From assembly GCA_965229445.1 (NCBI GenBank), contig OZ245876.1, forward strand, positions 3,100,001 to 3,164,000: a DNA stretch of 64,000 nucleotides. The letters run 5' to 3'. The translations under genes and the position numbers were made by a program. This DNA comes from Owenweeksia sp965229445. Its GTDB lineage: Bacteria; Bacteroidota; Bacteroidia; Flavobacteriales; Schleiferiaceae. This document shows, one piece after another, positions 9,205 through 17,635 of the stretch (positions are counted from its first letter, which is position 1; each line of letters opens with the position of its first letter). The notes beneath the pieces were generated by a model that was not told the DNA's origin, searched no databases, and was given only the letters and a program-made list of their open reading frames with translations.

Positions 9205-10854
9205 TTACATCATACCGGGCATACCACCGCCCATACCACCTGCAGCAGCCATGGCAGCCGCAGCAGCATCGTCGTCTTTTGGAATTTCAGTAATGGTTGC
9301 TTCGGTAGTCAGAAGCATGCCTGCCACAGAGGAAGCATTCTCCAGGGCTACACGCGTAACTTTGGTAGGGTCGATAATTCCCTGTGCCAGCATGTTGCCA
9401 AATTCTTCTGTTTTGGCATTGTAACCGAAGTCATCCTTACCTTCAATAACCTTATTTACAATTACTGATCCTTCCTGACCAGCATTGATCGCAATCTGAC
9501 GTAAAGGTTCTTCAATGGCACGAGTAACTATTGCTACACCAGTGGTTTCATCGTCATTATCCACTTTTAACTTCTCGAGCACCTTAGCTGCTCTTACAAG
9601 CGCCACACCTCCGCCAGGTACAATTCCTTCCTCGATAGCAGCTCTGGTTGCGGCTAATGCGTCATCTACACGATCCTTTTTCTCTTTCATCTCCACTTCG
9701 GAAGCCGCTCCTACATACAGAACTGCCACGCCACCAGCCAGTTTAGCTAAACGTTCTTGCAACTTCTCACGATCATAATCGGAAGTGGTGCTTTCTATTT
9801 GTGCTTTAATTTGATTGACACGTGCTTTGATGTCATCAGCATTACCGGCTCCATTAACAATAGTTGTATTGTCTTTGTCAATGGTTACCTTCTCAGCAGT
9901 GCCAAGCATATCAACGTTAGCATTCTCTAGCTTGAATCCGCGTTCTTCTGAAATTACGGTTCCACCGGTAAGAATGGCAATATCCTCTAGCATAGCTTTG
10001 CGACGATCACCAAATCCTGGTGCTTTAACCGCAGCTACTTTCAAGCTTCCACGAATCTTATTTACTACCAATGTTGCTAGCGCTTCTCCATCAAGGTCTT
10101 CCGCAATAATTAACAGAGGCTTGCCACTTTGAGCAACTGGCTCAAGCACTGGTAAAAGCTCCTTCATATTGCTGATCTTCTTGTCATAAATCAGAATATA
10201 TGGGCTCTCCATATCGGCGATCATCTTTTCACTGTCCGTCACGAAGTAGGGTGATAAGTATCCGCGGTCAAACTGCATACCCTCCACAACGTCTACATGA
10301 GTTTCAGTACCCTTCGCTTCCTCCACAGTGATTACACCTTCTTTGGAAACTTTCTGCATCGCTTCCGCTATAAGCTTACCTATGGCACTATCGTTATTGG
10401 CAGAGATGGAAGCAACCTGCTCGATCTTGTCATAGCTGGTGCCAACTTCCTGAGACATCTTTTGCAAACTACCAACGATGGCTTCAACCGCTTTATCCAT
10501 ACCTCGCTTGAGGTCCATTGGAGAGGCACCGGCTGCCACATTCTTCATACCCTGATTGTAAATTGCCTGAGCCAAAACCGTTGCGGTCGTAGTTCCGTCA
10601 CCTGCCACATCAGCGGTTTTAGAAGCCACTTCCTTCACCATCTGTGCACCCAGATTCTCAATTTTATCTTCCAGTTCAATTTCCTTGGCCACCGTAACAC
10701 CGTCTTTAGTGACGGAAGGAGAACCAAATGATTTCTCAATTACTACGTTGCGACCTTTTGGTCCCAGGGTTACCTTTACTGCATTTGCAAGCTTATCTAC
10801 CCCTTTCTTGAGGCCATCACGCGCCTCTACGTTAAATCTTATGTCTTTAGCCAT
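9205..10854 (-). CDS. groEL: GroEL, 60-kDa chaperonin
   Basis: GroEL forms the cytoplasmic double-ring ATP-dependent folding chamber with the GroES lid. At 549 residues it is full length. Visible hallmarks are VTLGPKGRNVV near residue 30, the ATP-binding GDGTTTATVLA near 86-96, EEGIVPGGGVAL in the C-terminal equatorial domain, and the usual glycine/methionine tail ending GGMPGMM. It follows groES by 37 bases and ends before a strong terminator. No second chaperonin copy is present in the window. Confidence 0.99.
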   Translation of the reverse strand: MAKDIRFNVEARDGLKKGVDKLANAVKVTLGPKGRNVVIEKSFGSPSVTKDGVTVAKEIELEDKIENLGAQMVKEVASKTADVAGDGTTTATVLAQAIYNQGMKNVAAGASPMDLKRGMDKAVEAIVGSLQKMSQEVGTSYDKIEQVASISANNDSAIGKLIAEAMQKVSKEGVITVEEAKGTETHVDVVEGMQFDRGYLSPYFVTDSEKMIADMESPYILIYDKKISNMKELLPVLEPVAQSGKPLLIIAEDLDGEALATLVVNKIRGSLKVAAVKAPGFGDRRKAMLEDIAILTGGTVISEERGFKLENANVDMLGTAEKVTIDKDNTTIVNGAGNADDIKARVNQIKAQIESTTSDYDREKLQERLAKLAGGVAVLYVGAASEVEMKEKKDRVDDALAATRAAIEEGIVPGGGVALVRAAKVLEKLKVDNDDETTGVAIVTRAIEEPLRQIAINAGQEGSVIVNKVIEGKDDFGYNAKTEEFGNMLAQGIIDPTKVTRVALENASSVAGMLLTTEATITEIPKDDDAAAAAMAAAGGMGGGMPGMM

Positions 10855-10891
10855 TGCTATTTATGTTTTTGATTAGTTAGAATTGAATGAA

Positions 10892-11173
10892 TCAACCAAT
10901 GATGGCAAAAATGTCGGACTCACGCATGATGAGGTAGTCTTTACCTTCATGCTTTATTTCCGTTCCACCGTACTTTCCATAAAGGACTTTATCACCCTTC
11001 TTTACAGTCATTGGTTCATCTTTTTTACCGCTTCCGGCAGCCACCACCATACCCTGTTGAGGCTTTTCCTGAGCTGTATCCGGAATGATAATTCCTGAGG
11101 CAGTAGTAGTCTCTGCGGCCATCGGCTCAACTAAAACTCTATCCCCTAATGGTTGAAGATTAATATCAGCCAT
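10892..11173 (-). CDS. groES: GroES, 10-kDa co-chaperonin
   Basis: This heptameric lid of GroEL is 93 residues long with the standard sequence landmarks PLGDRVLVEP at residues 7-16, a mobile loop containing SGIIIPDTAQEKPQQG, and a C-terminal VLYGKYGGTEI. It is the first gene of the groES-groEL operon. The upstream region contains GTTGGCATACTTTG, which may be part of the promoter, but I found no CIRCE-type inverted repeat, so heat-shock control by HrcA is not supported by sequence here. Confidence 0.98.
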   Translation of the reverse strand: MADINLQPLGDRVLVEPMAAETTTASGIIIPDTAQEKPQQGMVVAAGSGKKDEPMTVKKGDKVLYGKYGGTEIKHEGKDYLIMRESDIFAIIG

Positions 11174-11278
11174 TTCTATTTTTGATTTAAGGTTAAACTT
11201 CTTTGTGAAATATTATGATGTTGCGGCTAAGGACACAAAGTATGCCAACACTTATAACTGACAGTTCCGACATAAAAA

Positions 11279-11306
11279 ATGCCAGCCCTGTCTGACAGGC
11301 TGGCAT
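11279..11306 (-). terminator. Rho-independent terminator of the DUF4412-like gene
   Basis: A perfect 9-bp stem ATGCCAGCC / GGCTGGCAT has a 10-base loop. On the minus strand it is followed by a T run (the plus strand shows a run of A just before it), 35 bases after the gene's stop. Confidence 0.82.
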
Positions 11307-11341
11307 CGTTAATGACACTTGGATAGGGGAAAAAAGGCTTC

Positions 11342-12022
11342 CTAGTGATTTGGAACTGCCATAATCTGATAACCTGCAGTAGATATCTCGTTTCCAGTAT
11401 TGAGATTTACTTCCGTTACTTTTAGAACTACCTTTTCATCGGTATCCTTTCCATTAGGCCAGGCCGTCATCATCATTAAAAAACCCTCCGGGATCTCTTG
11501 GCTTAGATTATTCTCCTGTCGGTTAATTGCCGAAAGTGCATCGTAGAAATTGGGGAGATCAATTTCATCAGTTAGCCAAATCAAGGTATAAAACTCACCG
11601 TCTGTCGATTCATACTCAATACAGGTATAGCCGAGCATTTCCATGGTGTTCCCGGTTTTGCGAGTCTTTACCTCTTTGGTATTATCCTTCGTCCCCGCGG
11701 GCAACTCTTGATTGGTATTCATCTTCATACCCATCTTCATACCACCCTGGTCAATAAGGGCAATAACATACTCCTGGTTGATATCAAAAACAGCCTTGGT
11801 CTTCATGGTAACCCCTGCTTGCGACATATCACCGATCATACCTACGTAACCGCCTTCATCCGGGAATAAAAAAGCATAGTCATAACTACCTTCAGGCACA
11901 TCCGTGCCTTCCATGGTCATTTCAGCTTTAATTTCATGATCAAAACTGTAAGTTTCCTGCTGTGCCAGGAAGCTTCCACTAAATATGAAAACGAGGGCCA
12001 AACTTAGGATGATAGATTTCAT
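11342..12022 (-). CDS. Exported DUF4412-like protein
   Basis: A 226-residue protein has a clear signal peptide (hydrophobic LSLALVFIFSGSF, cleavage likely after LAQ). The segment TRKTGNTMEMLGYTCIEYE resembles the conserved core of DUF4412 proteins of Bacteroidota, whose function is unknown. The rest contains many methionines and predicted beta strands. Expected location is the periplasm or outer surface; no lipobox and no T9SS sorting domain are present. It appears monocistronic, with its own terminator downstream. The family call is moderate. Confidence 0.7.
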   Translation of the reverse strand: MKSIILSLALVFIFSGSFLAQQETYSFDHEIKAEMTMEGTDVPEGSYDYAFLFPDEGGYVGMIGDMSQAGVTMKTKAVFDINQEYVIALIDQGGMKMGMKMNTNQELPAGTKDNTKEVKTRKTGNTMEMLGYTCIEYESTDGEFYTLIWLTDEIDLPNFYDALSAINRQENNLSQEIPEGFLMMMTAWPNGKDTDEKVVLKVTEVNLNTGNEISTAGYQIMAVPNH

Positions 12023-12052
12023 AGCAAATTATTTGACCTAAAGATATGAAAA

Positions 12053-12089
12053 CAAAAAATCCCACTTTCTTGTCGAGAATGGGGTGGGA
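12053..12089 (-). terminator. Terminator after secG
   Basis: An inverted repeat TCCCAC (12060-12065) / GTGGGA (12084-12089), with additional pairing inside the loop, is followed on the minus strand by six T. It lies just past the secG stop and would end the miaB-to-secG operon. Confidence 0.72.
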
Positions 12090-12092
12090 ATC

Positions 12093-12449
12093 TTATTCTT
12101 CTACCGACTCCGGTAAGTCACCCTCCGGAATAATTGGTGCCTGATTCTGGGCAGGGATTTGAGGAGAGGCATTCAGTTCATCGGAAATTTGAGATTCTTG
12201 AATGGCTTCCTCAGATGAGGTAGGAGTAATCATGACATTCATTGCTAGCACCAAAACCACAAGTACAATGGCCAAAGTCCAGGTACCTCGATCTAAGAAG
12301 TCAGTGGTCTTCTTAACTCCGCCAAAAAGTTGAGTACCGCCACCGCCAAAAGATGAACTTAAGCCACCACCTTTAGGGTTCTGCACCAAAATGATGATGA
12401 TCAGAAGAATGCTGGCAATTATTATCAGGGCTGTTAGTAATAGGGTCAT
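12093..12449 (-). CDS. secG: SecG, preprotein translocase subunit
   Basis: SecG is the small auxiliary subunit of the SecYEG channel in the inner membrane. The protein shows two membrane segments (about residues 2-21 and 50-70) separated by the family loop QNPKGGGLSSSFGGGGTQLFGG. A ~45-residue polar, glutamate- and proline-rich tail follows the second helix; such tails are common and variable in SecG of this phylum. It is the last gene of the block, 11 bases after the TPR gene. Confidence 0.95.
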   Translation of the reverse strand: MTLLLTALIIIASILLIIIILVQNPKGGGLSSSFGGGGTQLFGGVKKTTDFLDRGTWTLAIVLVVLVLAMNVMITPTSSEEAIQESQISDELNASPQIPAQNQAPIIPEGDLPESVEE

Positions 12450-12460
12450 GGAATCTCTTG

Positions 12461-13825
12461 TTAACTGTTTCTCAGTTTTTTGATCTCAAAAATTCGGTCG
12501 GCAAAGAAACCACTTTTTTCGGGATATTTCAACCTTAGAATTTCATAGGCCTTGATGGCTTTATCAAAGTGTTTTTGCTTCACATAGACCTTAGCCAGGG
12601 TTTCTGTAACCAAAGAATTCTCCTCTTCCGTGAGATCATCCCCCTCGGGTTCCCTTCGATAAATGGCCTCTGGTCTTTTCTTTTTTAACTCGGGTAACTT
12701 CTCCACAAATGATTCGAAAAGTTCAAATTTTGAGGAAACTTTAGCTTCACCCGGTTCAGGGGTGTCATCAGCATAAGGCTCCTCTTCTTCCTGTTCTGAG
12801 GCGGCATCGACATTCTCAAGTGCAGATTCCTCCATCTGTTCTTCCTCTTCACCTGGCTCAGACAATCTCTGTAACCAACCAACAAATGAGTGTTCCTCCG
12901 CAGCGACCTCCTCAATACTCTGAGTGACGATGTCATCATCAATTGTGAAGACCGGTTCCGATTCCCCGGTTTCCGCTAAATCCAAATCTTCAGCTGCAAT
13001 ATTGGCCGCTAATTCCTCTGGCACTTCTGGCTCCTCAATGGCGTGCTTCTCATCTATCAAGGCAAAGGCATCAGCACTGTATTCTTCCTCTGATTCAAAT
13101 GTTTTCTGAATGGATTCGGAATTCCTCTCTTCATCAGCACCAGCTATCGGAACAATTTTCGATTCGTCAGCTTTAGTTTTACTGTCTGAGACCCCCAACT
13201 CACCGTGCTTCTCCTTGATCTTACTCAACTTTTCCCGAATACCCGATATACGCTCATCAATAGCGGTTTTATGTTCCGAACCCCCTTCATACTTCTCTCT
13301 AAGTCGGCGGTTCTCCTCAAGAATAGCTTGCACCTTGTCTTTCAAACTTACCTGATCATCCAGTGCCTTGCCCTCTATACCTGTATCGGTTGTTTCTCTC
13401 TTCTCAGGCTCTATCTCTTGCTTTTCTGGATTCACTACTGACTGCTCCAATCGGAATTCATCTTTTTCGTCCAAAAGCTCCTTGGGTTCTCGCTTTACAG
13501 GCTCAGGTTCAGGCGGTGAATGAGGTTCTAACGGGGCATCTTCTGCGTGAGTTGATATCTGGCTTACGGGCTTTGCCGCTACCACAGTTTCCTCTTCCCT
13601 TTCGAATAAGTCAAATAATATAGACCTGTCATGCGTGAGTACAGAAGTTTTACCCAACTGACGATTGAATAGATACTCACTACTCTGGCTTAGTCTGATG
13701 GTATAAAGTAGTTGTACCGGTTGGCTATACGGAAATTCAAGAGACAACTTTTTCAGTTCCTCAACGCTTTTATTCTTCACCAAATCATGATTGGTTAAGA
13801 GCTTTATGAATTCCTCTGCTTCCAA
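12461..13825 (-). CDS. TPR-containing acidic protein of unknown function
   Basis: A 454-residue cytoplasmic-looking protein (no signal peptide) has three parts. The N-terminal ~75 residues are helical and include LEFPYSQPVQLLY. A long middle is rich in E, D, K and P, with a coiled-coil stretch around residues 160-210 (LEENRRLREKYEGG and following). The C-terminal ~55 residues contain one tetratricopeptide-like unit (LAKVYVKQKHFDKAIKAYEI). I recall similar proteins next to lptE and secG in Flavobacteriia, but no function is established to my knowledge. It is 2 bases from the lptE stop. Confidence 0.8.
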   Translation of the reverse strand: MEAEEFIKLLTNHDLVKNKSVEELKKLSLEFPYSQPVQLLYTIRLSQSSEYLFNRQLGKTSVLTHDRSILFDLFEREEETVVAAKPVSQISTHAEDAPLEPHSPPEPEPVKREPKELLDEKDEFRLEQSVVNPEKQEIEPEKRETTDTGIEGKALDDQVSLKDKVQAILEENRRLREKYEGGSEHKTAIDERISGIREKLSKIKEKHGELGVSDSKTKADESKIVPIAGADEERNSESIQKTFESEEEYSADAFALIDEKHAIEEPEVPEELAANIAAEDLDLAETGESEPVFTIDDDIVTQSIEEVAAEEHSFVGWLQRLSEPGEEEEQMEESALENVDAASEQEEEEPYADDTPEPGEAKVSSKFELFESFVEKLPELKKKRPEAIYRREPEGDDLTEEENSLVTETLAKVYVKQKHFDKAIKAYEILRLKYPEKSGFFADRIFEIKKLRNS

Positions 13826-13827
13826 TT

Positions 13828-14340
13828 TTACCAGTTACCTATTGCGGCATTTAATATATTCTCAGATAATTCCTGGGTAATTTGTTCCACCAACTGCTCT
13901 TCTACCTGAGAAAGATCAACACTAGAATCGAAATCAGCAAAACGAGTAAACCTTCGCTCAAAGCTTTTTTTGGGATATATTCGATTGGTGTAAATTACGT
14001 TTACCCCAATAGTTAATCTGCTCTGCGCTACATTTCCTCCCAGCACATCATTACCATTGGCCTGCGCATTAATAGGAGTAATCACATAATCTGTGATGGA
14101 TCCCTGAAAGAGCAAATCACCACCACTGGGCGTCAGACTTAAAGGTGTTTGCTGAACAAAATTGTCACGTAATTTTTCAGTAAAGTTCTGACTCAGTTGC
14201 GGGTTAACCAGATCAGCATTATTTGGGAATAAATCAATGGTCACAGTTTTGGCTTCCCCAACATCAGCACCGGTAAAGGAGTAACCTCCACCACAGGCGG
14301 TGAGACTAGCTAAGGCTAATATAGATAGGAAGTGCCTCAC
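13828..14340 (-). CDS. lptE: LptE-like LPS-assembly lipoprotein
   Basis: LptE is the outer-membrane lipoprotein plugging the LptD barrel that inserts lipopolysaccharide. The protein has a signal peptide with lipobox LTAC (Cys16) followed by GGGYSFTG, then a single small domain with a QNFTEKLRDNF segment and a C-terminal helix. Length is 170 residues. The start is GTG: its GTGA overlaps the stop of the upstream sigma-54 activator gene, which indicates coupling. Assignment rests on the lipobox, GYSF motif, size and operon position. Confidence 0.85.
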   Translation of the reverse strand: MRHFLSILALASLTACGGGYSFTGADVGEAKTVTIDLFPNNADLVNPQLSQNFTEKLRDNFVQQTPLSLTPSGGDLLFQGSITDYVITPINAQANGNDVLGGNVAQSRLTIGVNVIYTNRIYPKKSFERRFTRFADFDSSVDLSQVEEQLVEQITQELSENILNAAIGNW

Positions 14341-15608
14341 AGATTGTATTGTTTAATCTTTCGATAGAGAGTTCGTTCAGAAATTCCCAGTTCCTTCGCT
14401 GCATCTTTTCGTTTCCCCTGATTTCGCTCGAGGGCTTTATGTATCAATTCAAGCTCCTTTTCTTGTAGTGAAAGATTCTCTTCTTCCACGGTTTCATGTT
14501 CCGTATCATAGGTGTCTGAATGAAGTTCCGTATCACCCTCCTTATAAATAGGCAGATACTTTTGCTCCAAAGCTTCAGGTTCCATCTCTTGTTTAATCAG
14601 CTCACTCTCATTTTCCTCACCATAGATTTTATGAATCAACTGGGAGTTATCCTCTTCAAAGTTTTCATTTCCTCCCTCTTTCATCAATGCCATTGTGAGT
14701 TTCTTAAGATCCTGAATATCACCCCGCATATCAAATAAAATCTTGTACAGGATTTCTCGCTCACTGGCAAAGTCAGATTGCCCGGCAGCATTATTTTTAA
14801 CGGGCACCGGTAAATCTGATTTTCCAATTCCCGGAAGGTAGGTCATTAAAGTATCGGCCGTCACTTCCCTTTCACGCTCTACTACGGATAATTGTTCAGC
14901 CAGATTTCTCAGCTGACGAATATTCCCGGGCCAGCGATAATTGATCAGCATTTGCACGGCATCGGGCGTAAGCCTGATAGGTGGCAAATGATACTTATCG
15001 CTAAAATCTGAAACAAACTTTCTGAATATAAGGTGAATATCCTCCTTTCTATCTCGCAATGGTGGCAAGTGAATTTCCACCGTATTGAGCCGATAAAAAA
15101 GATCTTCCCTAAATCTATTCTTACTAATGGCTTCCATCAAATCCACATTGGTAGCGGCAACAATACGAACGTCGGTTTTCTGTGCTTTAGAGGATCCCAC
15201 CTTAATAAATTCCCCGGTTTCCAAAACCCTCAGCAATCTCACTTGCGTAGAAAGCGGCAGCTCCCCAACTTCATCCAGAAAAATAGTTCCGCCATCAGCT
15301 TCTTCAAAATATCCCTTACGCGCCCCAGTAGCACCGGTGAAAGCACCCTTCTCATGACCGAAAAGTTCACTGTCTATCGTGCCTTCGGGAATGGCACCGC
15401 AGTTAACCGCGATGTATGGTGCATGCTTGCGGTGTGATTGGCTATGGATAATTCGGGGGATGGATTCTTTACCTACCCCGCTTTCTCCGGTTACCATCAC
15501 AGAAATATCAGTAGAGGCAACCTGCAAGGCCTTATCGATGGCTCTATCCAGCAAAGGCGAAGAACCAATTAATCCAAGGCGTTGTTTTACAGTTTGTGCG
15601 TTACTCAT
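14337..15608 (-). CDS. Sigma-54-interacting transcriptional activator without receiver domain
   Basis: The protein is a bacterial enhancer-binding protein. Its AAA+ domain shows Walker A GESGVGKE, the sigma-54 contact loop GAFTGA, and Walker B GGTIFLDEVGE. After a charged linker it ends in a Fis-type helix-turn-helix (KDAAKELGISERTLYRKIKQYNL). There is no N-terminal response-regulator or sensor domain, so control must act some other way. I chose the ATG at 15608, whose ATGAGTAA overlaps the upstream stop; a longer frame to 15662 would run inside that gene. It lies in an operon with lptE, secG and miaB. Confidence 0.93.
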   Translation of the reverse strand: MSNAQTVKQRLGLIGSSPLLDRAIDKALQVASTDISVMVTGESGVGKESIPRIIHSQSHRKHAPYIAVNCGAIPEGTIDSELFGHEKGAFTGATGARKGYFEEADGGTIFLDEVGELPLSTQVRLLRVLETGEFIKVGSSKAQKTDVRIVAATNVDLMEAISKNRFREDLFYRLNTVEIHLPPLRDRKEDIHLIFRKFVSDFSDKYHLPPIRLTPDAVQMLINYRWPGNIRQLRNLAEQLSVVEREREVTADTLMTYLPGIGKSDLPVPVKNNAAGQSDFASEREILYKILFDMRGDIQDLKKLTMALMKEGGNENFEEDNSQLIHKIYGEENESELIKQEMEPEALEQKYLPIYKEGDTELHSDTYDTEHETVEEENLSLQEKELELIHKALERNQGKRKDAAKELGISERTLYRKIKQYNL

Positions 15609-16023
15609 CGCTGAGTATATATTTTGTTTCAATGGGTTGATCCTGATAAATCCGATCACCATTCATTCGATTTGTGACAAAAGGCTTAAAAGCCGTGAAG
15701 ATTATCCAGGCAGCATCCGGCATCGGTTGGGGGAAAACTAACATTTCCTCTCTACCAGCAGTTTTTCCGGCCCATATTTCCTTTCCCTGATCATCATAAA
15801 CCCTGATCACAAAACCACTGATGAGATTGGCAATACAATTTCCGGTAGTATCTGAAATGCATATCTCCATCATGCCTCGAGTATGCACTTTCTCGCTCAC
15901 CACCATAAATTGAAGGTTATTGTCCACCAATCTGTTATTGGCATCTCTAACGGGTTGAGCATTAGCAGTGTTTGCAAACAACGACAGCAGTACGATAGCT
16001 AGTAGAGCAGAGTTTATCTTCAT
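15601..16023 (-). CDS. Small exported protein of unknown function
   Basis: A 140-residue protein has a strong signal peptide (hydrophobic LLAIVLLSLFANTANAQ, cleavage after NAQ). The mature part looks like a small beta-sandwich: alternating hydrophobic strands, including VIRVYDDQGKEIWAGKTAGRE. Two cysteines near the middle (in CISDTTGNC) could form a disulfide. I do not recognise a named family. It sits directly against miaB, with no intergenic base, and overlaps the sigma-54 activator start. Confidence 0.75.
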   Translation of the reverse strand: MKINSALLAIVLLSLFANTANAQPVRDANNRLVDNNLQFMVVSEKVHTRGMMEICISDTTGNCIANLISGFVIRVYDDQGKEIWAGKTAGREEMLVFPQPMPDAAWIIFTAFKPFVTNRMNGDRIYQDQPIETKYILSDE

Positions 16024-17466
16024 TTAGGCCGTTTTCTTTTTCCCGAGCAAAGTAGCTGTCGTGCAATCATGAATCTTCACTTGTACCAGATCTCCAGGTT
16101 TTTCATTCCCTTTGGGAAATACCACTACCGTGTTGTGAGTAGTGCGTCCGTACCAGTCATCTTCTGAACGTTTCGAAGTTCCCTCGATCAATACTTCAAA
16201 ACTTTGACCTAACCTGCTTTGATTTCTTTCTAGTGAGTGTTGCTGTTGCAAATTGATGATCTCCGTCAGCCTGCGTTTTTTAATTTTTTCAGGGATATCG
16301 TCCTCCATTTTTCGTGCCGCAAAGGTGTTCGGCCTTTCAGAATAGAAAAACATGTATCCAAAATCATATTTAACCAGATCCATCAGACTTAATGTCTGTT
16401 GGTGATCTTCTTCTGTTTCGGTAGGGAAACCGGTTATCATATCGTGACTAATTCCACAATCAGGGATGATATTTCGAATTCGATCAATCAAATCGAGGTA
16501 TTCCTGACGATTGTGCCCCCTATTCATTAATTCCAGGATCCTGCTACTTCCCGATTGAACCGGAAGGTGAATATAATTACAGACATTCTTATGACGCGCA
16601 ATGGCGTGTAACACATCCTCGGTCATGTCCTGTGGATTGGAGGTAGAGAATCGGATTCTCATCTCTGGAACTGCCTGTGCTACCATATCCAATAAACTGG
16701 CAAAACCTACTGATGATGCTTTGGCAGCCTCAGAAGCCTTGTCAAAATCTTTTTTTAATCCGCCACCGTACCATAAGTAAGAATCCACGTTTTGACCCAG
16801 AAGGGTAATTTCGCGATAACCTCTTTGCCATAAATCCCTGGCTTCTTCAATTATACTCTGTGGATTTCTACTGCGTTCCCTACCCCTGGTAAAGGGCACT
16901 ACACAAAAAGTGCACATATTATCACAGCCTCGGGTAATGGAAATAAAGGCGGTAACTCCGTTAGAAGCCAATCGCACCGGACTAACATCTGCATAAGTTT
17001 CTTCCTTGCTCAGAATAACGTTTACCGCCTTTCTTCCTTCATCCAGTTCTTTTACGAGGTTAGGTAAATCGCGATAAGCGTCAGGCCCTACCACCATATC
17101 TACCAGTTTCTCTTCATCCAACAATTTTGTTTTCAGGCGTTCCGCCATACAGCCGAGCACGCCTACCTTCATACCGGGACGATCATGCTTGACCTTATTA
17201 ATGTTGGTAAGCCTTTTACGAACAGTTTGCTCAGCCTTATCCCTGATTGAACAGGTATTGAGCAATACCAGGTCCGCCTCATCTACATTTCGCGTGGTGG
17301 AATATCCCTCACCTGATAAGATGCTGGCCACTATTTCGCTATCGGAAAAATTCATCTGGCACCCATAACTCTCGATGTAAAGCTTCTTTCCTCCTTCACG
17401 ATCATCCAGCAATAAGGCTTCACCTTGTCGCCCATCTTCTATGTATTTCTCCTCTTGCATGCTCAA
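16024..17466 (-). CDS. miaB: MiaB, tRNA-2-methylthio-N6-dimethylallyladenosine synthase
   Basis: MiaB is a radical-SAM methylthiotransferase that modifies A37 of tRNAs reading UNN codons. The N-terminal UPF0004 domain carries the three auxiliary-cluster cysteines (Cys36, Cys72, Cys106). The radical-SAM motif is Cys181-x3-Cys185-x2-Cys188. A C-terminal TRAM domain includes RTTHNTVVVFP. Length (480) is normal. A second Met at residue 3 is an equally likely start. It is the first gene of the minus-strand operon ending at secG and is divergent from topA. Confidence 0.97.
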   Translation of the reverse strand: MSMQEEKYIEDGRQGEALLLDDREGGKKLYIESYGCQMNFSDSEIVASILSGEGYSTTRNVDEADLVLLNTCSIRDKAEQTVRKRLTNINKVKHDRPGMKVGVLGCMAERLKTKLLDEEKLVDMVVGPDAYRDLPNLVKELDEGRKAVNVILSKEETYADVSPVRLASNGVTAFISITRGCDNMCTFCVVPFTRGRERSRNPQSIIEEARDLWQRGYREITLLGQNVDSYLWYGGGLKKDFDKASEAAKASSVGFASLLDMVAQAVPEMRIRFSTSNPQDMTEDVLHAIARHKNVCNYIHLPVQSGSSRILELMNRGHNRQEYLDLIDRIRNIIPDCGISHDMITGFPTETEEDHQQTLSLMDLVKYDFGYMFFYSERPNTFAARKMEDDIPEKIKKRRLTEIINLQQQHSLERNQSRLGQSFEVLIEGTSKRSEDDWYGRTTHNTVVVFPKGNEKPGDLVQVKIHDCTTATLLGKKKTA

Positions 17467-17537
17467 TTTTCTGACTTTTCGACCTTGATAGATAACACGG
17501 CAAAATTACAAATTGTATTCGTGACGTGCCAACTTGT

Positions 17538-17570
17538 CAGCCCTATTTACCACATTAATAATAAGGGCTG
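17538..17570. other. Inverted repeat in the miaB-topA divergent region
   Basis: CAGCCCT (17538-17544) and AGGGCTG (17564-17570) can pair, with a 19-base A/T-rich loop. It lies about 65 bases before the topA ATG in a ~170-base divergent region. Possible roles are a leader hairpin for topA or an operator; the sequence does not decide. Confidence 0.35.
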
Positions 17571-17635
17571 GTTTTATCCTCACAGAACTATTCCGTTATT
17601 TTGGCCGTTCTAAGCAACCATTAATAAGCAGCAGA

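Noticed and set aside
9181..10876. Several plus-strand open frames opposite groEL
   Set aside because: They are antisense shadows of a highly conserved gene, with no own start context.
11174..11278. CIRCE or other HrcA operator upstream of groES
   Set aside because: No TTAGCACTC-type inverted repeat is visible; only a GTTGGCA-type motif shared loosely with the miaB region.
17520..17535. TTGGCACG on the minus strand upstream of miaB as a sigma-54 promoter
   Set aside because: The required TTGC at the proper distance is absent (it reads TCACGAAT).
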